Assembly: GCA_009193035.1 (NCBI GenBank)
Contig: SWDT01000232.1
Location: forward strand, 1 to 64,000
Direction of reading: 5' to 3'
Length of the DNA stretch: 64,000 bases
Source of the DNA: Halicephalobus mephisto
Taxonomy: Eukaryota; Nematoda; Chromadorea; Rhabditida; Panagrolaimidae
Shown here piece after piece: positions 1 through 13,300 of this stretch (positions within the stretch are counted from its first letter, which is position 1; every line of letters starts with the position of its first letter). The notes under the pieces are model-generated. The model ran no database searches, was not told the DNA's origin, and worked only from the letters and a program-made list of their open reading frames with translations. Made by a program: the position numbers and the translations under genes.

Positions 1-1395
1 GTGCAAAGCTATGGTCAGAGAGGATCCAACTCCCATGTTCTCCTACCTGCAAGTGTCTTACTCAATAGTTTTACTTTTTGGGCGACTTACCAATTGTGTA
101 ATATTCTTCCATCGATTAAATCTTACATAGTTGATTAATATAACATCCTCTGTTACGGATGTTTTACAATCAAGACATTCCCAGAGCACCTGAGACATGT
201 TCATCTTTTCAATGGAGAGTATAATAGATGACGCAAGAGCTTTTACTGAGATTATTGCCTTATCTTATTTGACCATATATTGCATTGTATTGTGCGTTAT
301 CATGTTGTCCTATACCTTAGCTATATAAACGCCAAATGACAGACCGCCTTTCGTAGTAAAGGAAAATGTTTACAGCCGTAAAAAGGAAAGTTACAACAAG
401 GAACGAGACAGATTCATTTGTTTTATCGTCCTCTACATAAGCACTGATAACAACTACTGATTTCTCAAATACGTTTGTGACGTCGAATCGTGTTAAAAAG
501 AGTTCTACGTACTTTTGATTATTTTTCTATGAAGTCTGACATAAAAAATTAAACATTTTTTAATTTGAACAAAGCAATATTTGGAATGGAGTAATCAGGT
601 CCGTGGATTCTGAATCTGAAATCAGAACTAGAGGTCTGCAGTCAGAATCTTCATTTAAAGCACAACATCAGAGTTGAGTTCTATGGAGAAGTTGAAGATA
701 TTGAGGGACAGATATTACTCAAGAAAAGGATGAATTAATTGAACTTCTAGTGAAATTATAAAACCTCAAATTTTAGTATCCAGGATTCCAAAGGCTAATC
801 CCTGATTCTGACTTCGGATTCAGAATCTACAGGTTCAACTATCTCACTCAAGATACTCTTTGTTTAATTTTACATACTTTGTATATCAGAAAAACTAAAA
901 ATTCGTCCAGAATAACTCTCAAATCGGATTCGCGTAAGAATATGAAATGATATAAAATTCACTCTTATACAGCTTCCAATAAATGTCGAATAAAGATGTG
1001 TCTTATGTTTTATCCCAAGATAAAGTATTTCATGCATTGATATTTCATCTTTCCAATTTACAGAATAAACATAAGAATTAAAATAAAAATAATAATCCTT
1101 ATGGTTGTATCTGAGGAAAATGAACAAGTACCAAGTATTTTTTCTAAGACGTGCATTGTCTTCTAAAATCACTGATAAAGAACCACACTAAGAACTTTTT
1201 AATTTTGAAATCATTCAATTATAAGAGAACAGGTTTCCAACGTGAAAGTACAACTTAATATTTAAATTTCACATTTATTTCCAAACTTACAGATACCACT
1301 GAACTTTCAGTTTTGCGTAATAACTAACATACAATTACTGTACAAATATTTTTAATTATAGAATAACTGAGGAATTTTAAATAAATTCGGAAAAA
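1..1395. other. Intergenic region 3-prime of afd-1
   Basis: I see no convincing gene here; short open frames have AT-rich, noncoding-like composition. At about 595-840 there are inverted and direct copies of a GATTCTGA/TCAGAATC motif. The same motif recurs at 3105-3190, so it probably belongs to a dispersed repeat. The 3-prime UTR of afd-1 (minus strand) occupies the last part, with an AATAAA at 1274-1279. Confidence 0.5.
1274..1279 (-). terminator. Poly(A) signal of afd-1
   Basis: AATAAA on the minus strand, about 117 nt beyond the TGA stop of the afadin gene at 1396-1398. It is the first canonical signal seen after the stop. Confidence 0.45.
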
Positions 1396-4300
1396 TCACG
1401 AGGCTTCGTTAGAATTTTCGATTTCCCTCTGAGCCGACGAGACTTTTTGCTTCTCCTTCGGGGTTGATTCTCCGATTTGGGTGGCGAACATCTTCATCTT
1501 GTCTCTGAAGGCCAGATGAGCACCATCGACTTGGGGCCTTATTGATTTCTGTTGGATCTCGTTGAGTCTCCTCTGCCTCGGGTCATTCAAGTACACCTCG
1601 TTATTTCCGACGATCTGGACTCGAGGTTCGGAGGGTTCTGGATCGTCGGAAGTCTGGGGGAGTCCATTCTCCTTGACGGCTTCCTCGACGTCTCTGAACT
1701 GGACTCGTTTCTTGGATCTGTCTTCAGGGGAGACGGAGTTGTCCCTCATCGCCGGTCTCGGCGGGGCTGAAGTAGAAGGCTGTTCTGGTTGGAAGCTATT
1801 AATCCGTTCAAATTGCTGAGTAACATCATCTATGGCTTTTTCTGTAGAAGAAGTAAGAAAACTAGGTTTGACGGAAGAGAAAGTAGTACCGTTCTTCTCC
1901 TGTTGAAGTTTCTTTGACTCCAACTTGCTAGCCATCTCACTCATGAAAGGCAGTGGCTGAGCAGGCTTCAGAATCCTGTGCTGTTCCCCGATGCCATTTG
2001 TAGTTGATTTTGTTTGACGATCATTTTGGAACTTGCTGAGATTAGGAAAGTCACTAGTAGATCTAGATTGAGCCAATGGAGGTCTCAGTTCCCCGATTCT
2101 CTGGAGGAGCTCATGGTATCTAGCAATATCATTAGGAGTATTCTGATCTCCTCTAGCCTCAATAGCTTCAAGTTCCGCGTCAAGTTCTTCACTGGTCATG
2201 TACCGAGTACTCTTCATTTCATTACTGTAATTCCTCGTTGGATGATCAAACAACGGTGCCGAGGATCTTCCACTGACAGGTTTAACAGGAGCAGGAGGGA
2301 AGTGACTCTGATGGACGAAAGTTGCTTCTTGGGGTCGTGGGGGTGCTGGTAGAGGAGAAGAATTGTTGCTAGAGTAGTTCCTTCCATTACCCATTTTATC
2401 GTTGATCGGAGGGAGATTACAGTAATTATCCACCCAGGGTTCCTTCTTCTGAGTAGAATTAAAAGGCACCGTACTAGCGGATCTTTGTTGTTGAGGAATA
2501 GGAGCCGTGTACAATGGGGTCGGAGAAGCAGCCCCTCTCCGCATAGGTCCAGGGGAAGGGATGGCCGACTGAAGAGGTCTCTGGGGTTGGATCACTGCAG
2601 GCCGATTTGCAGGCTTGTAATGAGCAGGCAACTTCCCTCCTCCGATTTGAGTAGTGGAGTTCTGGGTGACAGAAGCTAAAGATACAGTATCGCCTTGATT
2701 AGGCGCCAATTCTGAAGCAGATGCAGATCTAACATGTCTATAGAGTGGAGGTTCTTGTTGGAATTGAGTAGATTGATTATGGGCAGTGTATCCGTTCATT
2801 TGATGAGGGATCGAGGGAGTATTGGGGGCAGTCTTGTTGTCTAGACTGTCAATGATACCATTGTAATAAGCAGCTTTTTTGGAGACTTCAAAATGGACAT
2901 CCGAACCCGCTTGAGATATACGGGAAGCAGCTCTGGAAATTCCAATTTTATTCATTGAAAAAATGAAATAATTTTATTTTCACAAAATTAAAGCGAAAAT
3001 TTGCTTTAAAACGTATTTTAGGTAACTTTTGCTTTTTTGTATGGAGGCCCAGTACAGAAAAGAGAAATGTTCAAATTTGGATAAAACATGTAGAACAGGG
3101 TAATAAGACTCTTAGATTCTGAATCTTGAATTCTAGAGGCTAGTCTCCAATTCTGACGTCGGATTCAGCATCTACGAATCTCTTTATCCCACTCTATGAT
3201 TTTTACCCAAATTTAAACATTTCTATTTTTGTGCCAGAGAATGCACAAAGTTACATGGAATGGTTCTCAAGTCATCTATGTTTCAAAACAAAAAAAAATA
3301 CTTTGTAACAATATTTCATACAATTAAAATTTTGCAAAGTAAAAAATAACAACTTCTAAGATGACCCAAATCCTCATAATCTCAAAAAATCCCCAACTCT
3401 AAAAGCAAAATTTAATAACTTTCGCTTCGAGACAAAAGTTATTCTAATTTTTCTGGTTCCAACACGAAAACTTTTTTAAAATAAACTTACTGTTCTTGCG
3501 TAATTCCGACCAAACTTTGTCCATTCACAGACAAGAGCTGGTCTCCCATTTCCAATCTTCCATCTCTGTGGGCAGCAGAATTCTCGACGACCTTCTTGAC
3601 GTAGATCCCGACGTTGGCATCTCCGATTCCCTGAACAAGACAAAAGTACATTTCTGATAGAATTTTTAACTTTTAATTAATTTTTTAGAATTGGAATTGA
3701 ATGTTTGGGAATTTTCTTGTTCCGAATTAGATCGATTTTGGATTGATTTCAGACAAAAACGAGGTCGAGATCGTGGCGCTGATTAGTACTCCAAAAAGAA
3801 GTTTAAAAAACAAGTTTTACAAAAGAAATGGATTTCCCTAATTTAGTTTCAAGTTCATAATTCTGGTCTTGAAACGAAAAATAATAAATTAAATTTTTTT
3901 AAATCTATTAAATTCTGAAACAAAAAATTTTAAAAATTACGAAATTTAAAAAGTCACTTTGAAACAAATTTATAATTTAAATTTCAACACGAAAATTAAC
4001 TCCCACATCAAGACCTAAAATACAGATTTTTCCACTTCTTGAATCCCTATCATTTAAATATTATTTTTCGTTTTAGGATTAAAGTTTTTTTTAAAATGAA
4101 AATTTTCACAATAACTATTTTTTCAAGATCTTTGAAAATTAACTTTCTTGAATTAAAAGTTGATAAAAAAAATTCCGATTTTTCTACTTATTAGACTTCC
4201 AAAAACAAACTCTTTTAACAAAAAATCTCTTCGGGACCGCCGCCGGTTTGGCCTCCTCCACCGACCTTGGGGAGGAACTACACGAACTCGAAGTTGTGTT

Positions 4301-7300
4301 GTCTTCGTTACAACTACTCCCCAACAGGGGTCTATTTTTCTGCATCTGAGCATACTTAGCAGACAAAAACTCATAATAACTCGGAGGTCTTCGGACAATT
4401 CTTTTTTGTTGTTGTGGAGCGGCCAACATTCCTTCAAACAGCAATTACAGAATAATAATCAAACAAATAAAAAATCGGAAATCCCGTAACAAGGCCAAAT
4501 GACTGATCAAAATCGGGTAATAAAGGAAAGACTGACCATTCAATGGGGAAAGACAAAGATCCCATTCCATCTCAAGGCAATTTTCCTTCTTAGTCGCCTG
4601 CTGAGAATGTTCCAAAAATGAAGAAACTGATTCAAAGAATCATCTTCTGTTTGCGCAGAGATTTCGCGGATTCAAATCGAAATACGGAAGATCCAAGTTT
4701 TTTAGTATCCGGATAAAAAGTCAAAAAGAAAAATCAAAAAAGCGTTCATGGATAGAAAGCAAACAGAAAAAAGATTTTCGATCATTTCTGGGGTAATTTA
4801 GGGAAAAACTATAATCCTGGTTTTTAAAAATTATCAAAAATAAAAATTTCAAAGTAATTCAAAAAATAAAAAATATTTTAAAATAATTTAATTCAAAAAT
4901 AAAAATTTTTAAAAATAACTTAATTCAAAAAATAAAAATTTTTAAAAATATAAATTTTAAAATAATTCAAAAAATAAAAAACTTTAAAATAATTTAATTC
5001 AAAAATAAAACTTTAAAAATTAATTTAACTTTAAAAAACGGAATATTTTTTCAGTTTAAAGTTGCAAATTTTTGATTTTTAAAAAATATGATATATATAG
5101 TATGTAAAAAACTAAATTGTTTCAAATAATTTTAAATTAGTGAATAATAAAGATTTTTACGGTTTTTTATTACTTTTATGAGGTTCGGGTAATTTTGGTG
5201 GTTCGTTTACGATCAGAAAACATCGTAAAATTGAAGACCATTCGTCCCAAAACGAAAGATTTTTATATTTTTCAAAAATAAACGAAATTTAAAAAAGTCA
5301 AAATTAAAATCTAGTTTTTTTTTTATTTAATCTTGAATTTTTGCAGTAAAAATAGATTTTTATTTTTTGATATAAATCTAAAAAGAAAATTGAAAGAAAT
5401 TTAAGAAAAAAGAATTATAGAAATCCGTCAAATATCCGCTGAATTAAATTATTTTCGATACCTTTCGTTGGAGCATCCGATATCCCGGGATTATTTGAGA
5501 AAATCAGTCAGGTAATGAAATCTGGAATTTTATTGACTCTCGAATTTGAGAAAAACCAAGTCTATGTACCTTCGGTGACTTTGATTAAAAATATAAAAAA
5601 ATTGATTTTCAAAAATTCTAAATCTATAAAATTTAGACTTAATGGATTCTGCGAAATCACCCGGGATATATGAAATCCTTTTTGAAAAATCGAAAAACTC
5701 TAATTTCAATTTTCAAAAAATCAAAATTTTTTCAAATTTTTCAAATAATTTTCTTAATTTCTAATTTCTTAGATAATTTTCCAACTTTTAATTTTTTAAG
5801 TAATTTCCTAAATATAGAAACTTCTAAACTCCTAATTTCGAAACCTCTAGAAACATCCCGGATCTTCGACAAGGTCCTTCTAAAATTGAATAATCAAAAA
5901 TCTGCAAATTTCCTCAGCTTTTCGAAATCAAATCGAGAGGTTTGCGCTAAAACAGTTGAACCAGTAATCATCGCCAGTTTTCCCCTGGGGCTCTCGAATG
6001 GTCAAGAAGTTTTTTCCTTATCCCAGATCTAGATCCAGGTCGAGAGCTTCCTCAAATTTCTATAAAAAGTTAAAAAAGCTTAAATTTCGTCTTGCAAAAA
6101 GAATAAAAATCATTGAATTCCATTTTGCAAAATATTCAAAACTAAAATTTTTAAAAATATTAAAAAAATCAAAAATTATTTTTAAAAATATTTCAAATTA
6201 ATAATTTTCTTCAAAAAATTATTTTTAAAAATATTTCAAATTAATAATTTTCTTTAAAAAATTACTTTTTTTTAAAATGCTGAATTTTAAATTTTCTTAA
6301 ATTGAGAAATTTTTTAAATTTGTTTTATAAAGTTTAAATTTTTTCAAAAAAGTAGAAAATTCTCAAATTAAGATTAAGATACAATAATTAAAATATTTGA
6401 AATTGTTTCATAAAGAACAAAAAACCATCGAATTTCAAGTATGTGGAACCAAAAGTGAAAACTAATTTGGGAAATCTGGTCAGCGCAAATTTCAAAATCG
6501 CTAATTGTAAACAAAAAGATTCAAATCCATAAAAATCGTTGACTATTAAAAAATCTGTCAAAAGACCTTCGAGAATAAATTTTCACATTCCTTTAAATTC
6601 CGTAAATAAGAGAAAAATCGGAATTTTCATATCAATAATAAAATCAAGAAAATATCCAAAATCCATGTCTTTTAGGAAAACCGAAAATGGATACTATTGG
6701 AGTACTCATCTTCTCAATTTTCATTTTTTAAACTTGAACAAACCTGAGCCGCAACAATGGAAAGTCCGATGGAGTCGCCGGGGAGTCGTCGAAGGGATAT
6801 GTGGACAATCGTCGGTGAATTCGAGGCCCGATAGGTCGAGGCCTGGCTCGGGGGATAGTTCACGTTCATGTTGTGAGTGCCCCCAGAGCCATTGGATCCA
6901 GTAGAGGGATAATCCTGCTGACCATGGGATCTAAGAAGAGAATTATTATTCTGCATATGGACTGTCCAAGATCCAGTAGCTCCAATTTGGGGCATTAGAC
7001 GACAGATTCCTAAAAATTTATTAATAAAAAAAATATTTAAAAAATGCACAAAATTAAGTAAAATATTTTTCATTCAAAATCAAGTGGAAATTTTTTCAAA
7101 AAATAAAATTTAATTTATCATGGTCCCGAACGGAAAATTACACGGATCTTACATGTCTTTTGGATGAGATTTATCTTCTAAATGGATTATAAAAAAAGAA
7201 AATTCTGATGAAACCATCAAGGAAGAATTTAAAATTTAAAAATATTTAATTATAATATTTTAAAACCAATTGTAGAAACTTTTAAATATTTAACATAAAA

Positions 7301-10300
7301 AAATAAATTTTAGAAAATTAATACTTTCTTTAAAAATTTAACATTAAAGAAAATAAATCAGAAAATTAATAATTTTTTAAATATTTCAGCTTTAAAAATT
7401 AATAATTTCTTTAAAAATTTTTATTTGAAAAAATCAGTTTTTAAAAATCTTGTTTAAAATTCTAAAACGAAAATTCCATATTAAAAAAGATTCACTTTTA
7501 AAATTAAAAAAAATTATTTTTTAAATTAAATTTTTTAAAAATTATTTTTCTAAATTAAATTTTTTTTAAAATTATTTTTTAAATTAAATTTTTTTTAAAA
7601 TTATTTTTTAAATTAAATTTTTTTGGTTTGAAGATTTTAAAGAAAGTTTTTTTTCGAAAGGAAATTTCCAAACATGTTAAAGAAATTAGGTAAAAGAAGT
7701 TTTACAATTTTATTCGAAATTTTTGAAATTTTCTCCTTGGTGAGATTTCTCACGTATATCTATCCACTAAATCCCAACCTGATCCAGATCCAAATGAATA
7801 AATTTCGATCACTGAACTTCCGACACTTACCTTTCGCCTGCAACGACGCGATAAAATCAGACATATCCGCCGGGATGCCGTGGAAAGTCTCTGAAAAAAT
7901 TACAGTAATCAAAAAACTGTTTTTTAAGAGATCAAAGTTCAAAACTTTTTACAAAACAATTGGGAAATTTTAAAAAAGAAGACCGTTGACCATTGGTTTT
8001 CTCGAAAAACTCAAAATCGAAAAGACAAAGTAATTCTTGTCACTTTGAAAGTGTCCACAAAAAGCCGTGGAGTGGTACTTGAGACTTTGACAACTTGCTT
8101 AAGTTGGAAATTTGCAATTTGAGGAATAGCAAAGGTAAAGTTAGAAAAGTCGAAAAAGTCGACAATTAGTCACTATACTAACAAAATCAAAAAATAACAG
8201 AAATCCAGTAAAATTGCTGAAAATTTATTTTTTTTAATTTCTAAATTTAAATTTTTTTTATTTTAAAAAATCCTAAATTTAAATTTTTTTTTATTTTAAA
8301 AAATTCGAAATTTAAATTTTTTTTTATTTTAAGAAATTTCTGAACTTGAATTTATTTTTTTAAATTAATTCTAAAAAATTTATAAAAATATCCAAAAATT
8401 TAGAAGTTTTTACAAAAATGTGAGATTTTGATTTTTATGATATTTTTGTTTTTAGGATGTGGGAAATTTTAAAATTTCACTTTTTTAATATTGTTCTATA
8501 GTAGATATTTCGTAATTTTTAGATACTCACCGACGACGTATCCATCTTGAGGAAACACAAACGGCAACTGTAATTGAGGACTTTCGTCGAGTTGGACCCT
8601 CTGGCCGTCCTGCTGTGCCATGACGTCTGCCTGTCCCTGAGCCAACCCGGCCACATGGTCGATGAGTTCCCTCGAAGCCTTGGGTTCTCCGACCTCAGGA
8701 ACATAGTTCTCCAGTAGATACCGTACTTGAAGACTATTTAGTTTATAACAAGTCGCTCCAAGACTCGCAATCTGATCAATGGTCTTCGGAGTGATGAGTA
8801 AATTCACCGTTTGCTGAAGTCTATCCAGATGACATTCCGCAGCCAGTTCCAATCCCTGCTGTTCCGCCCAACGATTGACCAATTGAAGTCTTTCACGTAA
8901 TCTGACTCCAAACTGTCTCGAAAGATACAGAGATCCTTCTCTCGTAGTGACCAACCAATTAAAGGCGTACATATTGATGAAATAAAACAATTGCGAAAAC
9001 AACTGAATTGTCAATGCTGCATTCAGTCTACTTTTCCTGATGATCCTAACAAGATCATCCAATTGTCCCAAAGCATCTCTAGCAGCCAAATGATCTTCAA
9101 GGTTGATTTTCAAAAAAGACGTCATAGCAGACTGAAGTCCGATTCTGCAAGTCTCAACCAAAAGCTCATAAGTCTTCTCTACCGTTTCCTGGAGTTTGTT
9201 CATCAAGTTCGTTCCAGTCAAGGTTCCCACTTCCTGATCGGATTTCAGAATATGGACAAGTTCAGAAACATTAGCCAACCAGAAAGCCAGAACAGATACA
9301 TTATGAGAATTAACGTGAACCACGTGGAAGCACCTCTCGGCCACCTTGTCCACAAAGACCTGCAGATGTCGTTTCCGTTCATCCATCGGAAGTCCAGGTC
9401 GGTAAAGATGAGCAGAAGTACGGTACCTAGCGACCATGTAAATCACGAAAGCCGGACAAAGCTTGAACGAGAATTTATCTGGAATGGACTCCAGAATAAG
9501 ATGTCTGAGAAACTCATCTTCGACATCTGAAAAAACTTCTTTAAACAAATTCAAAAATCAAAAACCAAGTGTTTGAATAATCGTTTAGTGGATATTGTAA
9601 GGTACAAATTCCACTGGTAAGCAATTCAAATGTTTTCGCACTTTTAACCTCCGGCAATTCTATCCAGAAAATGCCAGATTCTCATAAGTGCGGTGGACGG
9701 GTCGAACTCAGGACCTCCAAATTTAAAGTAGATTTTTAATCCACTAAACTACCAAAAGTAAAAAGAAACTGAAAAACAAAAGACTCACTTTGATCATACA
9801 GCTCGATTAATGCCGGTAAATTCATGATGAACTTTTCCAAAAAATGAGAAGAACCCAATCTCGGTTGCAACCTGTAATAATTACAATTGATAAAAATAAT
9901 TTAAAAAAAAGGCACAAAGGGTTAAAAAAACAGAAAAGTGCAAATTAGGGTAGTTAGCGAGTGATTTTTCTCGTACATTCTATCGATGGTCCTCGGAGTT
10001 ACGTCCTCTTCATCCATCTCAATCCTGGTCGATTCTGTTTTCAGATTCAAGTCCGTGGATTTCGTTCTTCTCAAAATAAACCCATCAACAATCCCAAAAG
10101 TCGTTTCTGTCACAGAGGCCATCGACGGTTCCACCGACGTTTTTTTACCGTTATCCAGAAGCAATTCCCGAGGTCTTCTAAATCAGAACAATGTCAAAAA
10201 ATTAAGTGCAGATCGGTTAAGCCTACACTCGGGTCGGTTCGGGAAATCAAATCACGGGATTACAAAACCGAAAATAAGTACGCAATTGTCCCAAAACGAA

Positions 10301-13300
10301 TTCCCAGCAGCTCATCGGTGATTTTGCAATTTCAAATTTAAAAAACTTTCAAATTTTAAAAAATTTCACTTTTATCAATTCCAGAAAATTCTAAATCCCA
10401 AAATTATTTGAGATTCTAAAAAACTCCGAAAATTAAAAATTTTTTAAATTTCTATAATTTTCTGTTGGATTTTATATTTCACAAAATTAAATTTTCAAAC
10501 TTTTATAAAATTCCAAAAATAATTTTAAAATTACAAATTTCCTAAAATCTCAAATATTTCTTAAATTCTGAAATTTCAAAAATTTTTTAAATTATAAAAA
10601 ATAAAAAATATTTTTTAAATTCAAAAATTTTTAAAATTATAAAAAATAAAAAATATTTCTTAAATTCTGAAACCTCAAAAAACTTTAAATTTCCAAAATT
10701 TCTCAAGTTTTCGGAATTTTCCATTGTATTCGAAAAAATTATGTTTTTCCCGAAATGCAAAAAACCAAATTTTACAGTTTTTAAACCTAAAGATCAAATT
10801 TCCATGTTTTCAAAAAAAAAATGGATTAACTGCCAAATTTCAAAAGTGAAAAATGTTTACCCAAAAATAACATCTAACAATTGTAATAAAATTCGCGAGG
10901 ATTAGCTAGTTCGTCAAAAAAGAAAAGGCCAAAATGGTTCTTCGTCTTTTCGAAGCTTTATTTCTTTTTTTGCAAGTCATGCGTTATTTCCATTTTTCTA
11001 CCTGAGGAAAGCCGACTCACGTGGATGGTTATTCCGAATTTGACACAATGCCAAAAATAGAAAAGATAAAAAAAATTAAAAATGAAGAAAATTAAGAAAT
11101 TTTAAAATTTAAATATTTAAAAAATAAAAAATAAAAAATATTTAAAATATTTTAAAAATTGAGAATATTTTAAAAATATAAAATAAAAAATATTTTAAAA
11201 TTCTAAATCAAAAAATATTTTAAAAATTTAAAAACTTTAAAAAATAAAAATAGTTGAATTAAGTACACTGCAATAACAGAGAAATAAAATGTTACAAATT
11301 ACTTTGAAAAAAATGAATTTGTTAATTGTTAATTGTTAAAAAGTGAAATAATTAATAATTCTGGAGGTCCTGAAGAGAAATTATTCAAAATTAAACTGGC
11401 ATTTTAGGAATTTTCATGACACTAAAAAATTAATTGTTTTTATATTTTTCTAAACGCATAAAATCAATAAATTACAAAAAACCAAATTACTTTGAAAACT
11501 AAAAACAAACTTGAATGTAAAATTCGTTTCCACATGGATTTTCGAAAATATTTAAAAACTTCAAAAATCTGACGTTAGATAATTTCGAAATTTTAGAAAC
11601 TTTTAAGAATTTAGAAATTTTAGAAAACTTGATTCTAAAAATACCACTTTGATTTTGATATTTCGCTCCAAGACCTCAGATATCGTAACCCTGAATCCAA
11701 AACCCCAAACTTACTCGATTTGATTTCCTGTCCTCGGGATGATAGGACTATTGGCGTAGTTTTGTTGTCCTCTGTCTGGGCCGGGTCTGAATCGGAAAGC
11801 ATGTTGTCCGGCAACTCTCACCACGAATCCGTCTCGCAGCATTTGAGTGGACTCCACTCTGACTCCGTTGACTTCTAGGAGTCCATCAAGGGGGGTGATG
11901 GCCACAACCCCGTCCATGTAGCTGATGACACAATGTTTAGGTCTGACATTGGGGTCTCTGATGACGATACTTTGAGGACTTCTGGGGTCACTCCCAACCT
12001 CAGTCACCCCATTCCTCAAGGGAATCGGTCTGTCGGGGACCTCCCTTCCATTCTGATCCAACGGAACCAACATCGGCTCCGTAGAATAATCCGGGGAGAT
12101 TTGCTGGTACATAGACCCCGTACCGGCCGAGGACAAACTGGCCGTTTCCTGATAATGATGAGTCGACACCGGACGTTTCAGATGATTCGGTCTTCTTCTC
12201 ACGGCAAAAATAATATCAGCTGAAAAAACAAATTTCAAAAAACTTCAAAAAGTTCAAAAAAATTAAAATTAAAAATACAAAATTTTGACAAAAACTAAAA
12301 CGTTCAAAAATTCACACTAAAAATAAATTTTAATTTAAATACAAAATTCGCAATTTAAATTTTACAAATTTAAAGATAAAACAATATTCGTTCTAAAATT
12401 TTAAAAATCCAAAAAAATTCGTGTTTTGAGTCTCGAAGCGAATGAAAATTGACCACTAAACAGTCTTCATTTCGAAATCACAGGAATAAAATGGAAAATT
12501 AATTTTTCTGATCTTCAAAAAAATATCATCAGTGGATAACTTCATTTCGAAACTAAAGTTCATTTAGAAAGCAAATCCACGTTTTTGGTCTTGAGACGAA
12601 AGGTGTCTCACCAGAAACCAGTTTTCGTTTCAGGATCAAAGATATAAATGGTTTATTTAAATTAATTTTTCTGATCTTAGAACGAAAAAGTTGAGGACTA
12701 AGTAATCCTCGTTTCAGACCAAAAAAATTAATTTCTACTTAAAATTAAATTTTTCAATCTTAAAACGAAAATATATTATTATCAAGTAGTTTTCCTTCCA
12801 AAACTAAGAAAATTTAAATAAACAATTTATATTTTTGGTTTTGAAACGAAAAAAATGATGACTAAGTAATCCTCGTTTCAAACAAAAAAATTAATTTCTA
12901 CTTAAAATTAAATTTTTCGATCTTAAAACGAAAATATATTATTATTAAGTAATTTTCCTTCCAAAACTAAGAAAATTGGGGAATTTATATTTTTGTTCTT
13001 GGAACGAAAAAGTTGATGATCAACCTTCGTTCTAAGATAAAAACGGAATTTTTCTTTAAAATAATAAAAACGATAATGTTTCCAGAGAAAGTTCATTATT
13101 GGGGTGTAAAAACAATAAAAAATCTCCAAAGAATAACAAGGGACAGTCCAATCAGACAATGTAAAACTCGATCCACTTCGTCACGTCGAGAGCTTTTAGT
13201 TTGGCTACTTGAATAACGTTTTTCTCACGCTAAATAAGAAATAAATTTTTCCAAAAAATAAAACTAATTTAAAAATTCTAAATATTTCACAACTAAAAAT

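Noticed and set aside
2933..2955. ATG at 2955 as start of a separate 519-aa gene
   Set aside because: The sequence TTTCCAG at 2933-2939 is a splice acceptor. Residues from 2932 on complete the afadin PDZ domain in phase, so this is the last exon of afd-1.
8991..9530. 179-codon plus frame opposite the DIL exon
   Set aside because: The minus strand encodes a clearly conserved DIL domain here; the plus frame is an accidental shadow.
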